A DNA stretch of 64,000 bases from Sphingobacterium hungaricum (GTDB taxonomy: Bacteria; Bacteroidota; Bacteroidia; Sphingobacteriales; Sphingobacteriaceae): the NCBI RefSeq assembly GCF_015210005.1, contig NZ_MU158697.1, forward strand, positions 638,178-702,177. Reading direction: 5' to 3'. Below the pieces are notes generated by a model, which was not told the DNA's origin, did no database searches, and saw nothing but the letters and a program-made list of their open reading frames with translations. How positions within the stretch are numbered: position 1 is the stretch's first letter; each line of letters opens with the position of its first letter. Shown in pieces: positions 35,546 to 44,686 of the stretch. A program made the translations under genes and the position numbers.

Positions 35546-36157
35546 ATGGAAGAAAGCAATACGCTCTTATCGTATTATCAAACGGAATTGACAGAAGCAG
35601 GATGCGACGAAGCTGGAAGAGGTTGTCTGGCAGGCCCCGTATTTGCCGCAGCTGTTATTTTTCCGGCAGATTATGTGAATCCAATCTTAAATGATTCCAA
35701 GAAATTATCGCTAAAAAAGAGAGAGTCCCTTCGCCCAATTATCGAAAAAGAAGCTTTAGCTTTTGCCGTATCTAGTGTTTCAGCCGAAGTCATAGACCAA
35801 ATCAATATTCATCGGGCATCGTATTTAGCTATGCATCAGGCTTTAGATTTATTGGCGATTGAGGCTTCATACATTATAGTCGATGGCAACAAATTCATAC
35901 CATATAAAGAGATTCCCTACACCTGCATCGTGAAAGGGGATGGAAAATATTTATCCATTGCCGCAGCATCTATTTTAGCGAAAACGTATCGGGATGAATA
36001 CATGGACGGGATTGCGAAGGATTTCCCAAATTATGGCTGGACCAAAAACAAAGGTTATCCAACCGTAGAACATCGAAATGCCATTTTAGAATCGGGCATC
36101 TGTTCATACCATAGAAAAACCTTTAGAATAACTGACCCACAGTTAAAGTTATTCTAA
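35546..36157 (+). CDS. rnhB: Ribonuclease HII
   Basis: 203 aa. It cleaves RNA in RNA-DNA hybrids and at single ribonucleotides misincorporated in DNA. The catalytic pair Asp21-Glu22 is in the motif GCDEAGRGCLAGPV. Further acidic sites are in YIIVDGNKF and the later AKTYRDEYMDG, and GWTKNKGYPTVEHR near the C-terminus is typical. Monocistronic on the plus strand. The last codons and stop are embedded in one arm of the terminator hairpin at 36120-36160. Confidence 0.96.
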   Translation: MEESNTLLSYYQTELTEAGCDEAGRGCLAGPVFAAAVIFPADYVNPILNDSKKLSLKKRESLRPIIEKEALAFAVSSVSAEVIDQINIHRASYLAMHQALDLLAIEASYIIVDGNKFIPYKEIPYTCIVKGDGKYLSIAAASILAKTYRDEYMDGIAKDFPNYGWTKNKGYPTVEHRNAILESGICSYHRKTFRITDPQLKLF

Positions 36158-36160
36158 AGG
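36120..36160. terminator. Terminator hairpin overlapping the rnhB stop codon
   Basis: A 14-bp perfect stem (CCTTTAGAATAACT at 36120-36133 with its complement at 36147-36160) has a 13-nt loop. The right arm contains the rnhB stop codon (36155-36157). T-rich sequence follows on the plus strand, and TTTTTC follows on the minus strand, so it may also serve the convergent YfhO gene. Confidence 0.8.
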
Positions 36161-36175
36161 CTTTATTTAAATTTT

Positions 36176-38668
36176 TTATTTCTTTTTAGTCGGACTACTA
36201 AGCTCTGGTTTTTTCTTTCTGTTCGAATACGTATACCAAATGGCAAAACCTAAGCCTAAGACCAGAACAATCGACGCAATCAATGAAATAATTTCGCTAA
36301 TACGCATGGATTCAGGAGCGAAGATAAATTCAACTTTATGATTTCCTCCCGGTAATTGCAATGCTCTCAGCGCATAATCAGCACGGATAATCGGTACCTC
36401 ATCCCCATCCACGTAAGCTTTCCATCCTGCATCGTAATACACTTCAGAGAAAACGGCCAAAGCTGTCGTCGGAGAAGAATATTCGTAGCGCATCGTATCT
36501 GGATGATACGAAGTTAATTGAATATTTGCATTGGTTGGCACGCCAAGACGCGTCGTATCCAAGTTTGATTTAAATTGTTCGCTGACGAAGGCTTCCGTTT
36601 TCGGGTCAAAACTGCTAATCGCCTGCATCTCTTGTGCATCGTCTTTGACCATTGTCACTTTATTGACAAACCAAGCGTTGCCCGCTGCTGTACTGCGTCG
36701 CTGGATTTTTTCAGAATTATTCGAAGGGTCGCGCGTGATGATGTAGCGTACATTGAACATATCCAGAACATCTTCATTAATTGCTCCGTTAAATTGATGT
36801 TCCAAAATTTCTTGGAATCGCATTAATTTAGCCGCATGATAGCCTCCTAAACTTTTGTGGAAATAGGACGCTCGCGCATCAGAGAACGGATTTGTTGTTA
36901 AATCCAATACACGATAGCTCAAATCTTTGTCCATTCGGATTAATTGGTCAACTTCCCGCTCTTGAACATGCTGCACATCGCGAGGTTCGATAAACGAATT
37001 ATCATTCAAGTAACGTTTATCAACTTGCCATAAATCAATCAATGTCAATACTCCGACTCCAGCGATAAGAACCGTATACGAAATTTTATTTTTGATGTAT
37101 GACCATACAAACCCAAAAGCAATCAACACGATGAAAAATGAACGGTATGCATCTTTTGACGCTAAGTCTTTTCTATCTTTTATCAATGCAGATGCAATTT
37201 CATTGGCCATGTTTTGGTCACCGGTCTGCTGTTGCAATGTAGCTACAAAATTTTGGTGCGTAGATGGTTTGAAATTCAAAAACAAATCAGGAATAAACGC
37301 CACAAGCAGACATAAACCACCTACGGCAATTCCTGTATATAAAACCTTTTTGTTTAAATTGATGATTTCCTGCTGGCGGGTAATTAATTCATTGATTGCC
37401 AAAACAGCTAATAATGGAATCAAAACCGCTGCTACGACTAATATAGACTCAACCGCTCTGAATTTATTGTACATCGGGAAATAATCGAAGAACAAATCCG
37501 AAATAAGTGGAAAATGCCGTCCGAACGAAAGCAGAAGGATTAATGCTGTCGCGGTAATAATCCACCATTTTAAGCGGTCTTTGACGATTACAATTCCTAA
37601 AATAAATAGGAAAATAACTGCAGCCCCAAAATACCAAGGTCCAGAAGTAAATGTCTTCTCTCCCCAATATGTCGGCATGCTTTGGGCAATCTGTACAGCT
37701 TGATTCTCTGGGAATCCGCTTTTGGTAAGAAGCTTCGCAATATTTGATTTCTCATCCAAAACGCCACCAGTTTTTCCTCCGTAAGCATTTGGAATTAAGA
37801 ACGTAATGCTTTCACCGATTCCTTGCGACCAAGCGTAGGCATATTCTTTATCTAATCCATCAGTCTGTTTTCCCCCCTCATCGACTTTAGCAATATTGGC
37901 TTTCCCGCGAATCGTCGATTTGCTATATTCATAGGTAGGATACAAAACGGATGCATTTACCAAAACAGCCAAAACAACCGCGATTAATTGAACTCCCGTT
38001 GCTTGCGTAAAGTTTTTGAGCTTTTTATCCCGTATCGCATAATACAATTCAAACAGAACCAAAACTAACAAGGCCAGAAATAGGTAATACGTAACTTGCA
38101 CGTGATTGGTTCGAATCTCCAATGCCATGAACAAGGCCAATATAACGCCTCCCCACAACCTATTCCCGCGATAACACAAAATAACAGCACCTATAATCGG
38201 CGCCATATACGCAATCGCATAGGCTTTATTCATGTGCCCCGCTTCGATATAAATTAAATTATAGGATGAAAATGCCATAGCAATTGCACCCGCCGCAGCA
38301 AGCCAAGGCCGAATCCGCAGAACCGAAAGCAAGAAATAGCTTCCCAATAAATACAGCAACAAGACATCAGCCGGCGCTGGAAAAACTGTACGAATTCCTC
38401 TGCCTATATACGTTGTAATATTATTGGCATGTTCATACCAAATCTGATAAGTCGGCATACCACCAAACATGGAGTTCGTCCATAGTGGAGAATGTCCATC
38501 TTTCGCTTTATAATCAAATAGTTCTTTTTGACTTCCTTCAGCCTGAATAACATCACTTTGAGAAAGGATTTTGCCTTGCCAAATAGGTGTTAAATAGAAA
38601 ACAATCAGGACTAAAAAAAGACCGATTATGATAAGATGAGTAGCGTTTTGCTTAAACCAATTTTTCAT
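36176..38668 (-). CDS. YfhO family multi-pass membrane protein
   Basis: 830 aa. An N-terminal helix is followed by about ten further membrane segments to residue 530, a large extracytoplasmic domain (about 540-790) and a final helix (about 793-813) with a basic tail. Family sequence includes the N-terminal FYLTPIWQGKILSQSDVIQAEG and the C-terminal YYDAGWKAYVDGDEVPIIRADYALRALQLPGG. YfhO relatives in other phyla are GT-C-like proteins involved in glycosylation of cell-surface polymers; the substrate here is unknown. Its promoter is at 38703-38735. Confidence 0.9.
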   Translation of the reverse strand: MKNWFKQNATHLIIIGLFLVLIVFYLTPIWQGKILSQSDVIQAEGSQKELFDYKAKDGHSPLWTNSMFGGMPTYQIWYEHANNITTYIGRGIRTVFPAPADVLLLYLLGSYFLLSVLRIRPWLAAAGAIAMAFSSYNLIYIEAGHMNKAYAIAYMAPIIGAVILCYRGNRLWGGVILALFMALEIRTNHVQVTYYLFLALLVLVLFELYYAIRDKKLKNFTQATGVQLIAVVLAVLVNASVLYPTYEYSKSTIRGKANIAKVDEGGKQTDGLDKEYAYAWSQGIGESITFLIPNAYGGKTGGVLDEKSNIAKLLTKSGFPENQAVQIAQSMPTYWGEKTFTSGPWYFGAAVIFLFILGIVIVKDRLKWWIITATALILLLSFGRHFPLISDLFFDYFPMYNKFRAVESILVVAAVLIPLLAVLAINELITRQQEIINLNKKVLYTGIAVGGLCLLVAFIPDLFLNFKPSTHQNFVATLQQQTGDQNMANEIASALIKDRKDLASKDAYRSFFIVLIAFGFVWSYIKNKISYTVLIAGVGVLTLIDLWQVDKRYLNDNSFIEPRDVQHVQEREVDQLIRMDKDLSYRVLDLTTNPFSDARASYFHKSLGGYHAAKLMRFQEILEHQFNGAINEDVLDMFNVRYIITRDPSNNSEKIQRRSTAAGNAWFVNKVTMVKDDAQEMQAISSFDPKTEAFVSEQFKSNLDTTRLGVPTNANIQLTSYHPDTMRYEYSSPTTALAVFSEVYYDAGWKAYVDGDEVPIIRADYALRALQLPGGNHKVEFIFAPESMRISEIISLIASIVLVLGLGFAIWYTYSNRKKKPELSSPTKKK

Positions 38669-38702
38669 GTAATTCGAAGAAGATTTGATTATAATTAAGG
38701 TT

Positions 38703-38735
38703 CAAAAATATAGAAATGATTTGAAATATACGCAA
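38703..38735 (-). promoter_or_regulatory. Promoter of the YfhO gene
   Basis: Minus strand TTG (38733-38735), 22-nt spacer, TATTTTTG (38703-38710). The leader is about 30 nt before the ATG at 38668. Confidence 0.55.
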
Positions 38736-38781
38736 AATATCTATTTAGATGCAAAATTGGTTGTTTATGAAAAGAAATGAG

Positions 38782-40275
38782 CTACCAGCGCCCGCCAGCA
38801 CCGCCACCGCCCGAGGAGCCACCACCGAAGCTTCCGCTACTTCTTGATGAGGAAGAAGACGAAGACGAGCCTCCGCCGCTGCGCCCAGAGGAACTACCAC
38901 CGCTCGAACTTTCGCTTTTTCGCGGAATCGTGAAAAACAGTTTAAACAAATGGTGCTTACAATTCGTGCATTCGTCATATTTCTCGCCCTTTCCTGCAGA
39001 AGAGTAAGATGCTGCTTGAATGGTTTTTGTTTTATTTAATTCTAAGGTATAATAATGGCATTCAGGGCATTCAGAAAACTTTCGGCTCTTATCCCAAGCA
39101 ATCAGTTTTGTTTCGCTTGTTTTCGTATTTATCCAGATTTCATAGCGCAAACTTTTAATCGATTCTTCTTTTTGCTGTCCTTTATCGAGGTATTTTTTAT
39201 CATTGGCCGGACTTGATGAACGGTTAATCCGTTGCCAATTTCCATTATTTTCTGGAGGAGAAAATCGATTTCTATTTTTGTTCATTCGATTTAAAATCAG
39301 CCCCAAATCAAACCAAGCTAAGGGAGTCAGCAACATCGGAACGAACACAAATCCAGTAAATTTTTTTAATGCTTTCTGCAAATCTTCTTCATCCTTAAAA
39401 CTCTCGATAATGGATGAGCGACCTTTCGTGATTTTCATCGCCAATATGAACGACAGCAAGACAAAAGCGAAATATGGCAAATGTTTAAGCTGATAAACTT
39501 CCTCAACATTGTCAAAGACAAAAGCAAAAATAAATACGGAAAAGAACATCAAAATCAGCATACAGCCAATCCCTTGAAAGATTGCATTGACCCAAGAAAC
39601 CTTCTTTTTCGTTCCTTTCAGTAGATAGACAATAATCAAATGAGCATACACATAGAATGCAGAAAACAGTACAAATAAAAACACTGTATTCATTAGCGCC
39701 AGATTCGCTCTGCTGAAAAAGGGCGTTGCTTCAGGCATCTGCAATCTCAATTCTTCAATGGTATTGGGCGACAATAGAATTTCTTCAATAAACGCAGTTG
39801 CTTCAATCAAGCCTGTATCGTAATTTCCTTCTCGAAAATAGGGAACCAGATATTTCTCACCGATACGCTTCAAGTACGCATCGGGAATGATAGACTCCAT
39901 TCCGTAGCCAGAAATAAATCGATATTCTCGCCTATTTTTCGCAATAAAAAGCAAAAGGCCGTTGTTCGATGCTTTTTTGCCTATCCCCCAAGCATTGAAC
40001 AGCTCCAATGCAAACTCAAAATCGCTGTCGCCAACATAATCATTCACAACAACGATACAAAATTCAGCGCCCGACAAGCTATCGATATTTTGAATTTGCT
40101 GATTCAGTGCCGAAACCGTGTAATAGTCCAAAATGTTGTCTGGATTACTAACAAAAAATTCTTGGCCTTCCTCTTTGGGATAAGGAACTGAACTTACAGA
40201 ATATTGAGCCAGCGCATGTGTACAATAAAAAACTGTAAGGAAAACGAATAGAAGTTTGCTGAAGACTTTAACCAT
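38782..40275 (-). CDS. TPM-domain membrane protein with zinc ribbon and Gly/Ser-rich tail
   Basis: 497 aa. Signal peptide (1-23); TPM/DUF477 domain (about 38-170, with GLLLFIAKNRREYRFISGYGME split over two strands); then about four membrane helices (190-340). A cytoplasmic part carries two CxxC pairs (CPEC and CTNC, about 405 and 440) that look like a zinc ribbon. It ends in a long Gly/Ser tract finishing GGGGAGGRW, a pattern seen in YgcG-type TPM proteins. Proposed roles include membrane-protein quality control; nothing here is specific. It lies 7 nt after the TrkA-type gene, so probably in the K+ uptake operon. Confidence 0.85.
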   Translation of the reverse strand: MVKVFSKLLFVFLTVFYCTHALAQYSVSSVPYPKEEGQEFFVSNPDNILDYYTVSALNQQIQNIDSLSGAEFCIVVVNDYVGDSDFEFALELFNAWGIGKKASNNGLLLFIAKNRREYRFISGYGMESIIPDAYLKRIGEKYLVPYFREGNYDTGLIEATAFIEEILLSPNTIEELRLQMPEATPFFSRANLALMNTVFLFVLFSAFYVYAHLIIVYLLKGTKKKVSWVNAIFQGIGCMLILMFFSVFIFAFVFDNVEEVYQLKHLPYFAFVLLSFILAMKITKGRSSIIESFKDEEDLQKALKKFTGFVFVPMLLTPLAWFDLGLILNRMNKNRNRFSPPENNGNWQRINRSSSPANDKKYLDKGQQKEESIKSLRYEIWINTKTSETKLIAWDKSRKFSECPECHYYTLELNKTKTIQAASYSSAGKGEKYDECTNCKHHLFKLFFTIPRKSESSSGGSSSGRSGGGSSSSSSSSRSSGSFGGGSSGGGGAGGRW

Positions 40276-40282
40276 CCTTCAA

Positions 40283-40969
40283 TTATTCCCCCTTTTGGAT
40301 TAAGCGTTTGATATCCGAAAACTCTCCGAATAAAACGAGCAAATCGTTTTCATTGAGTAACGTATCGGATTTTGCGATTCCGGAAGCCTCCTTGATTGGC
40401 ATGGATTTGCCTTTTTCATTTGTATCTAAAAAGTGCACTGTGGTCAATACAATCACTTTAAATTTATTGGTTAAATCGGCTTCTTTCAGCGTCATTCCAA
40501 CATATTTTGATGGAACTTTTGTTTCGATAATGCTGTACTTATCCGAGATTTTGAATGAATCGACAATGTCAATATTATCCAAGCGCATCGCCAAACGTTC
40601 GGCAGCTTCTTCTTCGGGCATAATATATTCATCAATGTTCATGGCTTCGAGCACGGTTTTTTGCAAATCAGAAACCACCCGCCCAATGACGCGCTTCACG
40701 CCCAGCTGTTTGATTAATGCGGTCGTCAATAATGAAGCGCCTTCATCTTCGCCAATCGCGACAATAACCGCATCGCTTTCTTTCAACGGCAACGAGCTCA
40801 CCGCTTCACGGTCGGTCGTATCCAAACAAACCGTATGCGTAATTTTGTCTTTCAGTTGTTCCACAATGACGATGCTTTTGTCCGCAGCGATAACCTCATG
40901 CCCCAATTCCGTCAGATGCGTTGCAAGTGAACGTCCAAAATGTCCTAAACCAAGTACAATATATTTCAT
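40283..40969 (-). CDS. TrkA/KtrA-type K+ channel regulatory subunit
   Basis: 228 aa cytoplasmic protein. An RCK-N Rossmann domain (GLGHFGRSLATHLTELGHEV, residues 6-25) binds nucleotide and gates the membrane subunit. An RCK-C ligand-binding domain follows (about 140-225, VPSKYVGMTLKEADL). A single RCK unit of this length is KtrA-like, unlike the double-length TrkA of enterobacteria. The ATG is immediately after the stop codon of the TrkH-type gene, with zero gap. Confidence 0.93.
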   Translation of the reverse strand: MKYIVLGLGHFGRSLATHLTELGHEVIAADKSIVIVEQLKDKITHTVCLDTTDREAVSSLPLKESDAVIVAIGEDEGASLLTTALIKQLGVKRVIGRVVSDLQKTVLEAMNIDEYIMPEEEAAERLAMRLDNIDIVDSFKISDKYSIIETKVPSKYVGMTLKEADLTNKFKVIVLTTVHFLDTNEKGKSMPIKEASGIAKSDTLLNENDLLVLFGEFSDIKRLIQKGE

Positions 40970-42757
40970 TTAAAATAAAATCTTTTCCGATGGATAAATA
41001 TAACTTTTGTTTTTTGTATTCTTTATAAACGCCACAAGCAACGTCAAGGTTCCAACGCGTCCGACAAACATTGTCAGCATCAATATTAATTTACTTGCAG
41101 AGCTCAACGAACTGGTAATTCCTAGGCTCAATCCACAAGTCGTGTACGCAGAAACGGATTCGAAAAGCAATTCCACCATTCCTACATTTGGGTCACTAAA
41201 ATTTAACAAGATAAAACAAATGGTAATGCTTACGATGGAAAGCAGGATAATAGCGAAAGCTTTGCTAATGGATTCAGAAGCAATCCTTCTTTTGTAAATT
41301 TCAATCGATTCTTTTCCTCTTGCTAGCGCAATGACATTCAAAAAAGCAATAGCTACCGTCGTTACTTTGACACCACCACCGGTTGAACCTGGCGAGGCAC
41401 CAATCCACATCAGCGTCACCACCATAATCAAGGTCGGATTGGCCAAAAAATTAATATTCACGCTGTTAAAACCTGCCGAGCGCGACGTATTCGCCATAAA
41501 AAAGGATGTTGCCCATTCTCCGAAAGCACTTTTGTCTTCCGTCAATGTATGCTGCTGTTCCAGAAAGTAATAGGAAATCGTCGCCAATACGATAACAATA
41601 ATATTGCAGAGCAAAATGAACCTCGAATTAAAACTGAAAATCTGAGGTTTGTATTTATAATTCTTTTTTAGAAATAACTTGCAGATTATGGCTGAAAATT
41701 TCGCTTTAAAATAGGTGTAAAAATTGAAAACAGTTCCGAACCCTAAACCTCCAAAAACAAAAATCATTGCCAAAGCAATCTGAAAAGAATAATTGAACCG
41801 ATAATTTTCTCCCTGAATACCATCTTTTAAGATTGTAAATCCTGAATTACAGAATGAGGATATCGCATGAAATGCCGCAAAGAAAATTCGGTCGCCCAAG
41901 GATTCGAATAGCGTAGAATCTAGTGTAAAAAAGATAAATAGCCCTCCAATAAATTCGAATAGAAGCGTGATGAAAATAATGGTCAACAAAGTTGAAATCA
42001 CAGAATTCAACTTATTCTCTCCTAAAATTTCACCGAACATCAATTGATTTTTGAATGAAAATCCGCCAGAGAAAAAATAACCAAAAAATCCGGTAAAGGT
42101 CATGATTCCCAAACCGCCAATCTGGATAAGCAACATAATGACCGTCTGTCCGAACACAGAAAAATTCGTCGAGATATCCGTAACAGACAAACCTGTGATG
42201 CAGACAGCGCTAGTCGCCATAAAAAAAGCATCGATAAAACTCAAAGGCGCTTCGATGGTCGTTTTGGGAAGCATCAATAAAACTGCACCTAAAATAATCA
42301 ACCCTAAGAAACTGATGACGAATAGTATCGTTGGGTTGAAATAGAAATTATCGAAGAATAAACTGTTTTTTGATAATTGGACAAAAAAGATAAATGCTAT
42401 TCCGAAATAAATCCATTCATCTTTCTCTAGAAAAGACAAGAAAGGAACATGCGTAAATCGCTGAAAAAGAATAATTAAGAAATAAATAATAACCGCGATT
42501 CCAGGATAATTACTCGGTGTGAGTTTTCGGCTTGAGAAAATAGAAAATACCGTAATTAAGGATTCAACAGTGAAAAGCACATAGAATAAGGACAGGACTA
42601 ATTTGCGGGAAATCTTTCCGATTGCTGGGTCAGTAATGTATCCAACATGCGCAATTACCATGAACGCACAGACCAAACTTAAATAGAACAGAATCCTATC
42701 GACTACCTTAACGCGATACTTAAAAACGTACTTGAAAAAACTGATAATCGAGTCCAT
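40970..42757 (-). CDS. TrkH/KtrB-type K+ uptake channel with extended N-terminus
   Basis: 595 aa. The four pore repeats show their filter glycines in TSAVCITGLSV (about 182-192), SSFCNSGFTI, ANTSRSAGFNSV and SAYTTCGLSLG. KtrB proteins are about 450 aa; here about 140 extra N-terminal residues contribute four more hydrophobic helices before the first pore unit. It forms the transport pore regulated by the RCK protein encoded next. The -7 box TAAGTTTG ends 6 nt before its ATG, suggesting an almost leaderless mRNA. First gene of the TrkH-TrkA-TPM group. Confidence 0.93.
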   Translation of the reverse strand: MDSIISFFKYVFKYRVKVVDRILFYLSLVCAFMVIAHVGYITDPAIGKISRKLVLSLFYVLFTVESLITVFSIFSSRKLTPSNYPGIAVIIYFLIILFQRFTHVPFLSFLEKDEWIYFGIAFIFFVQLSKNSLFFDNFYFNPTILFVISFLGLIILGAVLLMLPKTTIEAPLSFIDAFFMATSAVCITGLSVTDISTNFSVFGQTVIMLLIQIGGLGIMTFTGFFGYFFSGGFSFKNQLMFGEILGENKLNSVISTLLTIIFITLLFEFIGGLFIFFTLDSTLFESLGDRIFFAAFHAISSFCNSGFTILKDGIQGENYRFNYSFQIALAMIFVFGGLGFGTVFNFYTYFKAKFSAIICKLFLKKNYKYKPQIFSFNSRFILLCNIIVIVLATISYYFLEQQHTLTEDKSAFGEWATSFFMANTSRSAGFNSVNINFLANPTLIMVVTLMWIGASPGSTGGGVKVTTVAIAFLNVIALARGKESIEIYKRRIASESISKAFAIILLSIVSITICFILLNFSDPNVGMVELLFESVSAYTTCGLSLGITSSLSSASKLILMLTMFVGRVGTLTLLVAFIKNTKNKSYIYPSEKILF

Positions 42758-42763
42758 GAATCA

Positions 42764-42797
42764 CAAACTTATAGATTTTAAATAAGATTGTCAGCAA
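42764..42797 (-). promoter_or_regulatory. Promoter of the K+ uptake operon
   Basis: Minus strand TTG (42795-42797), 23-nt spacer, TAAGTTTG (42764-42771). It ends 6 nt before the ATG at 42757. A short inverted repeat AACCTT/AAGGTT (42811-42827) just upstream follows the stop of the AsmA-like gene. Confidence 0.5.
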
Positions 42798-42829
42798 TGG
42801 TTTTTTGCCGAACCTTGCATAAAGGTTAA

Positions 42830-44620
42830 TTATTTTTCCTCTTTATCGTTCTTTTTGAAGATTCCCTTAATAAAACTACCTGTTTTCTTCAGCGCGCCCT
42901 GTGTTTCTTTGCTAGCATTTTTCACATCCTTCGCTGCGCCCATCAATCGCGCTTCGCGTTCTGGACTGATGCCGGCACATTGCTTAATCCCTTCTAGCAA
43001 ACTTTGCCACAACGTTTTGAAGAATGTATGCTGAGGGTTCCGTGTGTAATTTATTTTCCCGGTGTGATATACCTCGTTTGCATCAGGGTTGCTATCATTG
43101 ATGATGATGTTATTCACAATAAATGAAATCACTTTTTTAGAAGATTTCTTCTCGGCGTCAGGCTCGTTCAGCAGTTTGATTTTTAGATTATCATAATCGA
43201 AGCGGAAATCGCCCCAATTTTTTGTATCCGTACCCTGCATATCGAAACGCACACTTTTTACATTGCCGGAGGCAATTTCAACATTCAAAAGTGGTCTTAA
43301 GATTTTGTTATAAGCCGTGGCTTGCATTGGACCTAAGGAACCTTTGTAGGTATAAAATCCTGTTTTGCTTAACATGTCAAATCCAAACTGCGCTTTTAAC
43401 GTTCCAGATTTCATGATTTTTGCGGTCAAATCAGCTCGCATAAATTTGTCTTTGCTCAATCGCAGGCTGTCGTTCGTCACATTTGTCAAAATTCCCGTCG
43501 CATGATTGAAGGTGATGATACCTTCCTGGTTGTATTTTGCGCTGAACTCGCCATACAGAATATCCACATCATCTACATAAACCGTATCAATCGACAGCAA
43601 ACTTTTCATTTTCATAAGCTGTTGGTGCGGAGAATTGCCGATTTTATTTTTTGGAACTTTGCGAAAGCGTTTATCGTTGTACAGGCTGACCGCACCGCTT
43701 TTCAGCTGAACAGATTTCGCAACAGTAATTTGATTGTCCAAAAGCTGTTTCAAATCAATATTATCGATTCTCACCGTATCAAAATTCATAACCGCCATCG
43801 TGACATTCTGGTTCTTTGTTTTGAAGAAATTGGCTTTGCTCATTTTTGGAGCATAAGATACGCGTGTCAGCAATAAATTTTTCTTCTGCGTATTCAATCT
43901 CAAATCTTCAAAACTCGCCTTATAAATGTCGTCCGGCATTTCATAAGCGAATTTCGGAACATGAATATCCACCATTTTGGTATAAAACAAACGGCTAGAA
44001 TCGTTAATGGATGTTTCATCCAATAGCACATCATGTATGTTGATGTTTACGCTATCCAATAAAATATCGCTGGATTTCCCGTCAGCTAACTTCGTGAATT
44101 TGAATTTGAAATTATCGATTTTAATATCTTTTACACTGATTGAACTAAGTACATCTTGCACGCTTTCATACAATGTTTTCTTAGGCTTTGTCGAAATCGT
44201 ATCGTTGTAAGCGTGGTATTCATTGACTAAATGAATATCCGCATTTTCAAGAATAATGGTATTGATGCTTAGCTTCTTATTTGTTAAAATATTCATCAAG
44301 CCGAATCGGCGGATTTTCAATGCATCCAATTTGATATTGAACTGATTGTTTGGGGCTTCTTTGGCCAATACTAATTTCGCATAGACCGCAGAATCAGGAA
44401 TCAAATGCGCGTTTTTTAAGGTCACATTTCCCAATGCAAGGTTCAGGTCTAAATCATCGTAGGTTAATGTATACAATCCATTGGTCGAATTATGGATAAC
44501 GTCCTTCAATTTCTGTTCGACAAGTGGTTTCCAATTATTGGCAAAATACCACGACACACCGATAATGATTACGATTAAAACGCCTAAACTGATTAAAATC
44601 CACTTCCAAACTGACTTCAT
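42830..44620 (-). CDS. AsmA-like membrane-anchored periplasmic protein
   Basis: 596 aa. One N-terminal membrane helix (about 7-27) is followed by a long periplasmic region rich in short beta strands, beginning LVEQKLKDVIHNSTNGLYTLTYDDLDLNLALGNV in pieces. This matches the repeating beta-groove style of AsmA/DUF748 proteins, which are thought to move phospholipids between membranes. A basic C-terminal tail ends in KKNDKEEK. The family call rests on topology and the N-terminal motif, not on a unique signature. Same strand as rsgA, with a 66-bp gap. Confidence 0.7.
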   Translation of the reverse strand: MKSVWKWILISLGVLIVIIIGVSWYFANNWKPLVEQKLKDVIHNSTNGLYTLTYDDLDLNLALGNVTLKNAHLIPDSAVYAKLVLAKEAPNNQFNIKLDALKIRRFGLMNILTNKKLSINTIILENADIHLVNEYHAYNDTISTKPKKTLYESVQDVLSSISVKDIKIDNFKFKFTKLADGKSSDILLDSVNINIHDVLLDETSINDSSRLFYTKMVDIHVPKFAYEMPDDIYKASFEDLRLNTQKKNLLLTRVSYAPKMSKANFFKTKNQNVTMAVMNFDTVRIDNIDLKQLLDNQITVAKSVQLKSGAVSLYNDKRFRKVPKNKIGNSPHQQLMKMKSLLSIDTVYVDDVDILYGEFSAKYNQEGIITFNHATGILTNVTNDSLRLSKDKFMRADLTAKIMKSGTLKAQFGFDMLSKTGFYTYKGSLGPMQATAYNKILRPLLNVEIASGNVKSVRFDMQGTDTKNWGDFRFDYDNLKIKLLNEPDAEKKSSKKVISFIVNNIIINDSNPDANEVYHTGKINYTRNPQHTFFKTLWQSLLEGIKQCAGISPEREARLMGAAKDVKNASKETQGALKKTGSFIKGIFKKNDKEEK

Positions 44621-44686
44621 AAATATCTAATTACGGATTTAAAACAACGATTTTATAATTATGTTTTTACACACTAATTTAAATAA

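Noticed and set aside
37092..37484. Plus-strand frame of 130 codons
   Set aside because: It lies wholly antisense to YfhO; no signal, domain or promoter supports it.
38108..38117. GGTTCGAATC, resembling a tRNA T-arm
   Set aside because: It lies inside the YfhO coding sequence and no acceptor, D or anticodon stem can be built around it.
40308..40973. Plus-strand frame of 221 codons opposite the TrkA-type gene
   Set aside because: It is a long shadow of a real gene; the minus strand encodes a clear RCK protein with correct spacing to its neighbours.
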